From NCBI GenBank assembly GCA_036275695.1, contig DASUDI010000021.1:13569-77568 (forward strand): a stretch of DNA of 64,000 nucleotides, read 5' to 3'. The stretch's first letter is position 1; each line of letters begins with the position of its first letter. The position numbers and the translations under genes are program-made. Positions 1 to 7,215 of this stretch are shown here, piece after piece. Below the pieces are notes generated by a model. That model was not told the DNA's origin. It ran no database searches and worked only from the letters and a program-made list of their open reading frames with translations. Source of the stretch: Damh-18 sp036275695 (lineage in GTDB: Bacteria > Patescibacteriota > Minisyncoccia > Phycocordibacterales > UBA918).

Positions 1-576
1 TCGTGCGAGAGTTGCACTTTTTCCGCCAGCGGTATAGTGCCAGGGACAAGAAAGGAGTATCGCGTGCAACGTCCGTATATCTGAAACAGTGACGCGCGAA
101 ATTTCTGTAATTAACGCATCAATATCGAAGACAGCCCTTCTATCATCAGGAGTAAATGATGCCTGCGCGAATAAGCGGTATGCATGAGATCGCGCGTCCT
201 CTTTCGAGTCAGTGAGTGTGTTTGTGAGTAGTGTTTTAATTCGTTTCAATTCGTGTTGAGGAAATGTCGGTTCAATAAGCATTGCTTCAATGAGCGCAAG
301 AACTTTCGGTACGGTTGAGTCTGTTGTCTGCATAATTACATCAATGTACCCAGCATCAAGTGATACTGAAATATCTGCCCCTAAAACTCCAAGTGCGTTT
401 TGAAATTGCTCTCGTGTATGCATGCGGGTTCCAGCAGTAAGCAGTTCGCAATATACGAGACGACGAGCATGCTCCCGAGCACTATATGGTGTGAATGCGC
501 GTATCGAAAGTATCATTGTGGTGAGATGTTCGTATTCACGGACAATGTGTGTGTGGGTGAGTTTCTGTGTTTCCAT
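1..576 (-). CDS. M16-family peptidase-like protein, partial (C-terminus beyond left edge)
   Basis: The reading frame opens with ATG at 576 on the minus strand and runs off the window after 192 codons. It resembles the partner subunit of two-gene M16 (pitrilysin/processing-peptidase) systems: an alpha/beta domain with a helix containing ARRLVYCELLTAGT where active subunits carry HxxEH, followed by a long helical stretch (LIEAMLIEPTFPQHELKRIK). The zinc motif is absent, as in PqqF/AlbE-type non-catalytic halves, so it probably completes the peptidase chamber of the neighbour just upstream (9-nt gap). It is the last visible gene of an overlapping operon that starts at 3525. What lies beyond the edge is unknown. 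Confidence 0.75.
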   Translation of the reverse strand, partial: METQKLTHTHIVREYEHLTTMILSIRAFTPYSAREHARRLVYCELLTAGTRMHTREQFQNALGVLGADISVSLDAGYIDVIMQTTDSTVPKVLALIEAMLIEPTFPQHELKRIKTLLTNTLTDSKEDARSHAYRLFAQASFTPDDRRAVFDIDALITEISRVTVSDIRTLHAILLSCPWHYTAGGKSATLAR

Positions 577-585
577 GATTATTGA

Positions 586-1908
586 TTATTTTGTAGGAAT
601 ATTCGTGCCGATAAATGAGCCAATGGTGAGCACATCTTCTGCGAAGAGTGTTTGAATCCTTGTGAGAATTTCCTTTGCGGTAATGTGTCTGAGTATATCT
701 TCTGTTTCGTAAAAATGTTCCCACGCATCCGCACTCATATATTCAACTAATTCTTGCGCGATACCAAGACTGCTCGAGCGAGTGATGTATTCAGCGGTAA
801 TACTGCGCGCGATAACTTTTTTGAGGTGTGGCTGTATATCAGCAATGGTGAGAGTATCCAGAATTTTTCGTATTTTCGCGTAAATTTTTTTGTGATTAGT
901 TTTCTTAGTGAGATGCACGGTAAGCATGCCAACATTCGTATCATATGTTGGTTCGAGCATGGTAGAGACTGCTGAGGCAAGTCCTGTATCGACAAGTTTC
1001 TTGTGTAAAATACTATCCTCTTCTCCCGCAAGAATGGTCAGCGCAGTCATAGTTTCAAACCAAGATATGTGGGGAAAGCCGTCGTGTCGAAACGCAAGAG
1101 AAAGTATATTCTTTGTAGAATTTCGTTTAATGCTCACGGTACGCACACCTTCTTGTTTTGGCTCGTGAATTGAAAGTCTTGATATTGTTTTTGTTGAGGA
1201 AGTAAGATGGGCAAAGTGCTCAATGACCACGTGCTTCATAGTCGATTCAGAAACATCTCCAACAATGATGAGGGTGGCGTTATTGGGGACATAGTATGTA
1301 TTGTAGAATTGCGTTAACTTTTCACAGGTATACGATTCTATATCTTCACGATAACCAATAGTTTCATGTCCATACGGGTGCGTGTGGAGTGCGGTACCAA
1401 CTATACCCACTGAAAGAGCAAAATCTTCATCACCCGCGTACATATCATATTCGCTGAGTACATTTGCTCGCTCTGGAAGAAATTCAGCGTCTGTGAGCAC
1501 CATGTCTCGCATGCGCTCTGCTTCAATACGAAGCGCTCGACTAAAATGGTGTTTTGGATATGAAAAATAGTAACAGGTACGATCCTTCCATGTATTTGCG
1601 TTAAGTGTGATTCCTGTTTCTCGCTCAAATTGCATTGCGCTCGAATCTATCCCCGCGTCAATGTCGTGTTTTGTGGGTTTAAAGAGCATATGTTCGAGCA
1701 TGTGTGCGATTCCGGTTTCACCACGATTTTCATCACGTGAGCCGACTTTATACATAATATTTGAGGTAATGATACCTGTTTTTGGCATATGCAGAAAAAG
1801 TACTTGCAAGCCATTGGTGCTCAATGTGTATAACGAGAGTGAGCCAACACTTTTTTGTAATGACAATACTGGTTTTTTAGTACGTTTCGGATTGTTCTTT
1901 GATGTCAT
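586..1908 (-). CDS. Zinc-dependent M16 family peptidase (catalytic subunit)
   Basis: This looks like an active M16 metallopeptidase. HMLEH, the inverted zinc motif HxxEH, sits about 80 residues into the longest frame, and ER-x5-E about 80 residues later supplies the third zinc ligand and its supporting Glu. Length (about 440 aa) fits the one-half-clam bacterial subunits that pair with an inactive partner, which is the gene 9 nt downstream. No signal peptide is visible, so a cytoplasmic oligopeptidase role is likely. The ATG at 1908 overlaps the upstream HD gene by 32 nt; an ATG at 1941 in the same frame would add 11 residues and overlap more. Neither has a Shine-Dalgarno site, consistent with translational coupling. 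Confidence 0.85.
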   Translation of the reverse strand: MTSKNNPKRTKKPVLSLQKSVGSLSLYTLSTNGLQVLFLHMPKTGIITSNIMYKVGSRDENRGETGIAHMLEHMLFKPTKHDIDAGIDSSAMQFERETGITLNANTWKDRTCYYFSYPKHHFSRALRIEAERMRDMVLTDAEFLPERANVLSEYDMYAGDEDFALSVGIVGTALHTHPYGHETIGYREDIESYTCEKLTQFYNTYYVPNNATLIIVGDVSESTMKHVVIEHFAHLTSSTKTISRLSIHEPKQEGVRTVSIKRNSTKNILSLAFRHDGFPHISWFETMTALTILAGEEDSILHKKLVDTGLASAVSTMLEPTYDTNVGMLTVHLTKKTNHKKIYAKIRKILDTLTIADIQPHLKKVIARSITAEYITRSSSLGIAQELVEYMSADAWEHFYETEDILRHITAKEILTRIQTLFAEDVLTIGSFIGTNIPTK

Positions 1909-2473
1909 GAATGAAGTTTTTATATTCTGCAAATACAGCATTAAATTCTGAAAGTATGGGATTTCTCAATCTTCGATTGAGTGCGTTACTTAATTCTTGG
2001 TAATAATGAATGCGCTCATCGTGTTGGGTCCCGTACTCTGATATAAACCCAGTGTAGTCATTGATGTACTCTTCAATAATTGAGCGCATAGTATGAATCT
2101 TCCCTGCCGCAAGAACCATGAGTGCTTCGTCGGGAGCGATTTTTAATTGTTTAAAAAATTCCTTGCGCTGCTCATTGCGTCCACGAGTATCATCAGAGGT
2201 AAGTGGTGGTTCGGTTATGCTCTCAACGATATGCGTAACAGTTGGTCCAAAATCATCAGTCATTTCCTCACGTGAGTAATCAGTGTTATGCAATGTTTCG
2301 TGCAACAAGGCAGAAACAATTGTGTGCTCATCCTCCGTATAGTCAGCAATAATCATTGCAGTTGCAAATAGATGCGTGATATATGGATAAGGGACTGAAC
2401 CCTTGCGCACCTGCCCCGCGTGGAGTACTGATGCAGCCCGAATGGCTTGTTCTACTGGGAAAGTGTACCGCAT
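1877..2473 (-). CDS. RelA/SpoT-type HD-domain protein with altered catalytic residues
   Basis: A single HD domain of about 198 aa similar to the (p)ppGpp hydrolase part of SpoT/MESH1: AASVLHAGQVRKG, then LLHETLHNT, then AAGKIHTMRS. In active hydrolases these are the metal His, the HD..ED pair (LLHDTVEDT) and LADRLHNMR. Here HD has become HE, the ED pair has become HN, and the later metal Asp is Gly. No synthetase or TGS domain is present. The ATG at 2473 is chosen because it begins one base after the upstream methyltransferase stop; a longer frame to 2557 would overlap that gene. The product may be a ligand-binding or moonlighting remnant, or have changed chemistry. Confidence 0.75.
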   Translation of the reverse strand: MRYTFPVEQAIRAASVLHAGQVRKGSVPYPYITHLFATAMIIADYTEDEHTIVSALLHETLHNTDYSREEMTDDFGPTVTHIVESITEPPLTSDDTRGRNEQRKEFFKQLKIAPDEALMVLAAGKIHTMRSIIEEYINDYTGFISEYGTQHDERIHYYQELSNALNRRLRNPILSEFNAVFAEYKNFIHDIKEQSETY

Positions 2474-2474
2474 A

Positions 2475-2759
2475 CTATGTGAGTGTTTTGAAATTTGTCT
2501 TTCGCTCTCTTTCAAGGATTCGTTTTTTAACAACTGATCCGCCCCTATTATACCCACCTAGGGTACCATTTGCACGTATAACACGATGGCATGGGATATT
2601 TGGGTTAAAATTCGCGCTCATGATGCGTGCAACCGCACGCGCCGCGTGAGGATTGCCTGCCAAAATAGAGACCTCTTTATAACTCTTTGTGTGACCTGCG
2701 GGGATTGAGGCAACGATTTCGAGCACGTGTGATTTAAAATCATTTTTTGCGTTGCGCAT
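2475..2759 (-). CDS. Methylated-DNA-protein cysteine methyltransferase, minimal C-terminal domain
   Basis: A small alkyl-DNA repair protein of about 94 aa. It carries the helix-turn-helix/Arg-finger segment of MGMT (IPAGHTKSYKEVSILAGNPHAARAV) split over its two helices, the active-site PCHRV that accepts the alkyl group from O6-alkylguanine, and the trailing GGYNRG. The N-terminal RNase-H-like domain of Ada/Ogt is absent, as in other single-domain proteins. Because the Cys is kept, it is an MGMT rather than an alkyltransferase-like (ATL) protein, which has Trp or Ala there. The start at 2759 overlaps the upstream nuclease by 20 nt; an ATG at 2846 would overlap much more. Confidence 0.85.
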   Translation of the reverse strand: MRNAKNDFKSHVLEIVASIPAGHTKSYKEVSILAGNPHAARAVARIMSANFNPNIPCHRVIRANGTLGGYNRGGSVVKKRILERERKTNFKTLT

Positions 2760-3525
2760 ATATTTTCTGTAACTTTTTACCAGCTGCTTCACGATAGGGA
2801 CAGAACTCACAGGATTCACCCACTTTAGGAAATATATCACATTCAAGGCATGATTTAATATCGCTCAGGGTTTGTTCAATCCATAGATAGTCACCTTCAC
2901 AGGGGACAAGTGTAGTCTTGAAGTGGAGGGTGTCATCAAATGAATCATAGTCAGTCCGCGCGTTTGCGTATACAAAATACCCTGTTTTTTCGACATCAAA
3001 TCCATTTTTCATGAGAAGCCATTGGTACACACCAATCTGCCTCCTATACTGCTCCTCCCATGATGAATCAGCAAGTGTCTCGATGGATCCCTCCTTTGAT
3101 GTTGCTTTATAATCAACCACAATGAGTTTGCCCGTGTCATTGACCCAAATATCATCAACAGCTCCTGATACTGTGAACCCTGTATTGTCGTGCTTGTGCT
3201 CAAGTCCCAAAAAATTATCTCTCCATACCGGTAATTCGGGATGTGCAAATGGTCTCGCATGTACACCATATGCTTGCATGATGGGATGTTGTGTCTCGTT
3301 TTTACGATGCACATCAAACTCTTTTTTAAACAATTCATCAACGGCAACATTTAGGGTAAATGCAGGTCCTCGCGGTCGAGCGGTACCGAGTTTGTTGTCA
3401 AGGTAAAAACATCTCGGACATTCAATGTACAAATCTATTTTTGATCGAGAAAGGCGCCACTTCGGCCCCCCATAATTCCAGTCACTATTTCTGTTTGGAT
3501 TATATTTTTTAGTAAAAGTTGCCAT
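2740..3525 (-). CDS. PD-(D/E)XK nuclease superfamily protein, RecB/Cas4-like with Cys4 cluster
   Basis: A 261-aa single-domain nuclease of the RecB C-terminal/Cas4 type. It shows the N-terminal LSRSKIDLYIECPRC, the metal-binding GAVDDIW, the VVDYKAT strand with D-x-K catalytic residues, the QIGVYQWLL helix, and a C-terminal CEFCPYR. The first Cys pair (C-x2-C near residue 35) and the last pair would hold an iron-sulfur cluster as in AddB/Cas4. No CRISPR array or cas gene is nearby, so a repair or DNA-processing role beside the MGMT gene is the simplest reading. It is the first gene of the operon, with an extended -10 box 6 nt before the ATG. Confidence 0.85.
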   Translation of the reverse strand: MATFTKKYNPNRNSDWNYGGPKWRLSRSKIDLYIECPRCFYLDNKLGTARPRGPAFTLNVAVDELFKKEFDVHRKNETQHPIMQAYGVHARPFAHPELPVWRDNFLGLEHKHDNTGFTVSGAVDDIWVNDTGKLIVVDYKATSKEGSIETLADSSWEEQYRRQIGVYQWLLMKNGFDVEKTGYFVYANARTDYDSFDDTLHFKTTLVPCEGDYLWIEQTLSDIKSCLECDIFPKVGESCEFCPYREAAGKKLQKIYAQRKK

Positions 3526-3531
3526 TTGTAA

Positions 3532-3540
3532 ATTATACCA
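3532..3540 (-). promoter_or_regulatory. Extended -10 promoter of the nuclease/MGMT/HD/M16 operon
   Basis: On the minus strand TGG-TATAAT is followed by exactly six bases and then the ATG at 3525. The TGn extension compensates for the lack of a clear -35 box. A start site seven bases past the box would fall on the A of the ATG, so a leaderless transcript is predicted. Confidence 0.6.
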
Positions 3541-3556
3541 CGAAGATATGACTTAC

Positions 3557-3584
3557 AAAAAAATCTCCGTATGGAGATTTTTTT
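3557..3584 (-). terminator. Rho-independent terminator, symmetrical
   Basis: A seven-A run, the stem ATCTCC with loop GTAT, the complement GGAGAT and a T run. It lies 22 nt after the stop of the minus-strand gene at 3607, so it ends that transcript just before the next promoter. Confidence 0.85.
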
Positions 3585-3606
3585 GTGCGCATGATACATC
3601 AAATAT

Positions 3607-4134
3607 TTACGTTGCGGAGAAGGTAGTTGCAATTCCTTCAATTACCACATCATCGCTGAGGCTGAAAGTCATATCGCCACCATTGGTGAAGAATACAACC
3701 TGGTAGCGTGAACCTGCGGTAGTTCCACGAATAAGTTCAATTGTTGTGGGTGTAAGCCCTGTTGTTGTGTCGAAACGAGCGGCTCCGAGGATATTACCTG
3801 CGGTGTCGTCATTAAACTCACGAACAACTACCCAACCCTTTTCTGTTGGAAGTGAAAGTGATTTAAGCGTAATTACACTACCTGCTGGTTGGTCATCGAC
3901 AATTACTGAGCCCTCACCGACTTTAACGTTGGTATCACTTTTTACTGTGTCAGATTTCGCTTCTGGTTCCTGTGTACTCTTCACCTCTTCCGCTGACTGA
4001 TCATCGCTATTTTCAGGCGCAGTCACATTTTCAGGTGATGATGAAAAGACCCATACAAGTAATCCTCCAATGAGAAGACCTGATACAAACGCAACAACTG
4101 TCTTTTGACTCTCCTGCTTCTCTACCTCTGTCAT
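3607..4134 (-). CDS. Membrane-anchored protein with DUF7282-like beta-sandwich domain
   Basis: A 175-aa protein. A short cytoplasmic start (about 9 residues) leads into one hydrophobic helix (about 10-32), then an acidic Pro/Glu/Ser linker (about 35-70), then a compact beta domain (about 75-175). That domain contains GSVIVDDQPAGS, GWVVVREFNDDTAGNILGAA and a Gly-rich end, the pattern of archaeal and CPR DUF7282 domains of unknown function. It should face outward, anchored by its N-terminus. It is a single-gene unit with its own promoter and terminator. The DUF match is from memory of the pattern and is moderately sure. Confidence 0.65.
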   Translation of the reverse strand: MTEVEKQESQKTVVAFVSGLLIGGLLVWVFSSSPENVTAPENSDDQSAEEVKSTQEPEAKSDTVKSDTNVKVGEGSVIVDDQPAGSVITLKSLSLPTEKGWVVVREFNDDTAGNILGAARFDTTTGLTPTTIELIRGTTAGSRYQVVFFTNGGDMTFSLSDDVVIEGIATTFSAT

Positions 4135-4176
4135 ATGTATGAAATACTTACCTTATGTGCTTCTTATAACATTTTG

Positions 4177-4185
4177 ATTATATCA
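4177..4185 (-). promoter_or_regulatory. Extended -10 promoter of the DUF7282-like gene
   Basis: TGA-TATAAT on the minus strand, 42 nt before the ATG at 4134, giving a leader of about 36 nt. No convincing -35 box. The rest of the 117-nt gap (4135-4251) is AT-rich with no other recognisable element. Confidence 0.5.
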
Positions 4186-4251
4186 CGCTAAAATATCCTT
4201 AAAATACAGGAACTACATTCGACGAGATATGCGGTTTTGTGTCAAAAACTA

Positions 4252-5079
4252 TTATTTTGAGCCACAAAGTGCTGATGCTTCACGGAGTACAGCATCAAAC
4301 TTGGCATTTGACAAATGGAGTGTATGGAGCAGATGTGGTTTCCGCACAATGTCAGCACAGAGGATGGTCCCCTGTTTCAAAAGTGTTTGTTTTTGGTTAT
4401 TAGAAATGTGCGTCAAGACCGTAATGGGATATAATCCGCTACGTTCAATTTTATCTCTGAGCGAGTTATGTTTAGGGTAATTCCAACTGAGTAGATTGAT
4501 GCCGGCACACTCAGCATATTTTGTCGCCGCGAGCGTAAACTTTGTATTGGTGACAACATACAATGAGACAATGCCACACACATCATCCTTACACACTTGC
4601 AAGGATTGTAGATCAAGAAAACGAGCGTATGAATACATTGCCACTTGAAGATCTGATTTTATGCCCGGTTGCGCGTGATATTTTGCTTCAGCAACGAAAC
4701 TGTGCTCAGGAGAGTATCCTGCGACGTCAATTTCATGCACCGCACACTTCCCTTTTATCATGAGTCGCTGTTTCGTCTTGTATCCCTCGGATTGAAATAC
4801 ACGACCAAGATAGTCTTCAAAAGCAAATCCACTTGGTCCCAGCGCAAAAATTGCACGTCTCATTGAGTATTTGGCCGCAACGGGATCCTCGCTATTTCGT
4901 AATAATTCAAATGCCCTTCGATAAATGTGCTGCGTGGTCATACCCTCCGTTAATTCAGATTCAATGGTATGAACAATATTTTGAACCTCGCTCTGACTCG
5001 CACCCGCACCACGAAGTGAAGAGATTAGTTTTTGTGGTCTAAAATCTTCAGTATTTCCATCTGCTTTGATTATTTTCAT
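4252..5079 (-). CDS. ATP-cone domain fused to a PD-(D/E)XK (Mrr-like) endonuclease domain
   Basis: From ATG 5079 the protein is 275 aa. Residues about 1-85 form an ATP-cone (MKIIKADGNTEDF, KLISSLRGAGAS, RRAFELL), the nucleotide-sensing domain known from ribonucleotide reductase and NrdR. Residues about 90-200 form a restriction-endonuclease fold: FEDYLGRVFQSEGY, then HEIDVAG with the metal Asp and AEAKYH with the E-x-K pair. Such fusions are usually annotated as restriction endonuclease-like. The substrate is unknown; nucleotide-gated DNA cleavage is inference. An in-frame ATG at 5115 overlaps the mnmA stop as ATGA and would add 12 non-conserved residues. The start at 5079 is preferred because it has its own TATACT box 8 nt upstream. 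Confidence 0.75.
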   Translation of the reverse strand: MKIIKADGNTEDFRPQKLISSLRGAGASQSEVQNIVHTIESELTEGMTTQHIYRRAFELLRNSEDPVAAKYSMRRAIFALGPSGFAFEDYLGRVFQSEGYKTKQRLMIKGKCAVHEIDVAGYSPEHSFVAEAKYHAQPGIKSDLQVAMYSYARFLDLQSLQVCKDDVCGIVSLYVVTNTKFTLAATKYAECAGINLLSWNYPKHNSLRDKIERSGLYPITVLTHISNNQKQTLLKQGTILCADIVRKPHLLHTLHLSNAKFDAVLREASALCGSK

Positions 5080-5087
5080 GTTCACAC

Positions 5088-5096
5088 AGTATAGCA
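5088..5096 (-). promoter_or_regulatory. Extended -10 promoter of the ATP-cone/nuclease gene
   Basis: TGC-TATACT on the minus strand ends 8 nt before the ATG at 5079, just past the mnmA stop. It supports an independent, nearly leaderless transcript and the shorter start. Confidence 0.5.
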
Positions 5097-5111
5097 CGCA
5101 CAAAGTGGAGG

Positions 5112-6197
5112 TCACATATTCTCAGTTTCAATACTGTCAATTATGCCACCACCAATACATTGCGTTTCTTTGTACCAGACACAGGACTGTCCTAGTGAAG
5201 GAAGTTCGACATGGTTGTTGGGTAATGTAACCCGAGCGGTGGTCTCTCCTGTGCGTGTGAGCGTGATAGGAAAAGGCTTTTGTCGGTATCGAAATTGAGC
5301 GGTGTATGAATTGGTATCAAGCTCACTAATAAAGTTACATTCAGTAAGTAGTACTACGGCGCCGTCGCGGAGATGTACCGGCGCAGTTCCTGCGGTAATG
5401 GTATTACGTTCTATGTCACGTGAAATGACATAGTGTGCACTTTCTGAGGCGCTCTGCGCGTGAATCCTAAAACCTTGTCGCTGCCCGAGTGTGTAAAAAA
5501 GCGCCCCATCGTGCGTACCTATAACATTTCCCTTTTCATCAACCACATCACCAGGTTGCACGTCAATGTAGTGTGAGAGAAAGTCTTTCATATCTATTTC
5601 ACCCAGAAAGCAAACACCCTGACTGTCTCCCTTTTTGTGAGTTGCAAGACCTACGTGTTCAGCTTCACTGCGTACATGTTGCTTTACCGTATCACCGACC
5701 GGAAAGATCGTACGCTCAAGTTGTCCTTGCGTGAGTGTCCAAAGAAAATACGACTGATCTTTGTCTGTGTCTACACCACGGTGTAACTGAAAGGCACCCC
5801 CGTGTTCGATTACCCGCGCGTAGTGCCCTGTTGCAATTTTTGTAGCACCATATGAAGACGCAAAATCAAGAAACGTACCGAATTTCACATACTTGTTACA
5901 CATAACGTCAGGATTAGGTGTCCTACCTTTGCGGTACTCATCAATCATATACATCGCAACAGCATCGCGATAATTTTCCACGGCGTCACAGGTATAAAAT
6001 GGAATACCCAGGTGGGCGGCTACACGCATAGCGTCAAGTCGTTCTGCTTGCCAGGTACAACGAATAAAATCAGGTTGCCACGTCTTTATGAACACACCAA
6101 TGACATTGTATCCAGCATTGAGAAGTCTTTGTGCTGCCACACTTGAATCAACTCCCCCTGAAAGTCCGACACACACCGTATCTTTTGCATTGCTCAT
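5112..6197 (-). CDS. mnmA: tRNA-uridine 2-sulfurtransferase MnmA
   Basis: Makes 2-thiouridine at wobble position 34 of tRNA-Lys, Glu and Gln by adenylating the uridine and transferring persulfide sulfur. The 361-aa protein has the PP-loop SGGVDSS near residue 14, the catalytic Cys in NPDVMCNKYVKFG, and the second catalytic Cys in GVCFLGE, followed by the TPLGQRQG-type central segment (YTLGQRQGF) and a C-terminal beta barrel. Length is normal for the family. The gene has a good promoter inside the 3' end of mltG. No sulfur-relay (Tus) genes are visible nearby. Confidence 0.97.
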   Translation of the reverse strand: MSNAKDTVCVGLSGGVDSSVAAQRLLNAGYNVIGVFIKTWQPDFIRCTWQAERLDAMRVAAHLGIPFYTCDAVENYRDAVAMYMIDEYRKGRTPNPDVMCNKYVKFGTFLDFASSYGATKIATGHYARVIEHGGAFQLHRGVDTDKDQSYFLWTLTQGQLERTIFPVGDTVKQHVRSEAEHVGLATHKKGDSQGVCFLGEIDMKDFLSHYIDVQPGDVVDEKGNVIGTHDGALFYTLGQRQGFRIHAQSASESAHYVISRDIERNTITAGTAPVHLRDGAVVLLTECNFISELDTNSYTAQFRYRQKPFPITLTRTGETTARVTLPNNHVELPSLGQSCVWYKETQCIGGGIIDSIETENM

Positions 6198-6203
6198 GCG
6201 CGC

Positions 6204-6232
6204 ATCATAAATGATAAAAAGCCTTACTTCAA
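6204..6232 (-). promoter_or_regulatory. Sigma-70-like promoter of mnmA
   Basis: TTGAAG, 17-nt spacer, TATGAT, then six bases and the ATG at 6197. The -35 box lies inside the end of mltG (stop at 6224). The predicted start site coincides with the start codon, giving a leaderless mRNA. Confidence 0.65.
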
Positions 6233-7213
6233 GTATAATTTTTTATTACGCACATGTTCTTCAAATGTCTTTGCGTAATAAAAATACCCATCGTCTCCCG
6301 TGAGGTAGAAGTAATCATCACTTTTTATGGGATTGAGTGTGGCGTCAATTGCCATGATACCAGGATTTGCAATGGGTGTGGGTGGAAGTCCTTTGTATAG
6401 GTACGTATTGTACGGTGAATCGACCGCAAGATCATCGATGGTAAGTTCCGCACTTGTCTTTTTGAGAAAGTAGGTAAGTGTCGCGTCAACTTGTAGTGGC
6501 ATGTTTGCGTTGAGGCGGTTGTGGAGTATTCCCGAGACCCTACGCATAGACGTCTCATCATTTGCTTCTCGTTCGAGAATTGACGCAAAGGTGAGCACCT
6601 CGTGTGTCGTGAGTCCTGATGATGCGATTTGTTCACGTAGTGGGATAAGTGCCTCATGCATGGTATCAGTGAGTATTTTCAAGATATCTGTAACGCTCAT
6701 AGTGTTCGCAATGTAGTATGTGTCTGGAAAGAGATATCCTTCATACTCTGCGTGGTCGATTGTATCGAAAGTTCCATGATAGCCTTCTGGAAAATACTTT
6801 TGAATGTCTTGCACGCTGAAACCCTCCGGGAGTGTGAGTATGAGGCTTGGTGTGTAGTACTCGCCCGCTATAAGCGCCCGCGCGACACGATATGATGAAA
6901 TTGGATGCGTAAAAATATAATTTCCTGCTTGAACATGAATATCACGCGCATGTAATCGGAGTTGGAATCTGAGAAGTAGCGGTGAGCGTATAATTTTTTT
7001 CTCGGCAAGAATATGAGCAACCTCCCGTTGTGACGCGCCCTCAGGAATTTCTATGGAAATGTGCGTGGGGAACTCCCGAGGTGATGTATTAGTGCTCCTA
7101 AGTATAAGCAAGCATACCGTTATAATGAGTACAAAAAAAAGAACACCCGCGAAAATTTTTTTACGTGAGGGAATTTTATGATGCTGTTGCAAAAAATCAG
7201 TATGTAACTCCAT
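6224..7213 (-). CDS. mltG: Endolytic peptidoglycan transglycosylase MltG
   Basis: Cleaves nascent glycan strands in the membrane and so ends their elongation. The 329-aa protein has a cytoplasmic tail, one membrane helix (about 20-40), a LysM-like domain (IEIPEGASQREVAHIL) and the YceG catalytic region with the Glu in ASILEREA, then LQVDATLTY, SPYNTYLYKGLPPTPIANPG and FYYAKTFEEH, all hallmarks of the family. Size is normal. It starts 2 nt after the stop of the upstream membrane protein gene, so the two are co-transcribed. Confidence 0.95.
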   Translation of the reverse strand: MELHTDFLQQHHKIPSRKKIFAGVLFFVLIITVCLLILRSTNTSPREFPTHISIEIPEGASQREVAHILAEKKIIRSPLLLRFQLRLHARDIHVQAGNYIFTHPISSYRVARALIAGEYYTPSLILTLPEGFSVQDIQKYFPEGYHGTFDTIDHAEYEGYLFPDTYYIANTMSVTDILKILTDTMHEALIPLREQIASSGLTTHEVLTFASILEREANDETSMRRVSGILHNRLNANMPLQVDATLTYFLKKTSAELTIDDLAVDSPYNTYLYKGLPPTPIANPGIMAIDATLNPIKSDDYFYLTGDDGYFYYAKTFEEHVRNKKLYLK

Positions 7214-7215
7214 AG

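Noticed and set aside
2474..2557. Upstream extension of the HD protein
   Set aside because: It would overlap the methyltransferase C-terminus; the ATG at 2473 follows that stop by one base.
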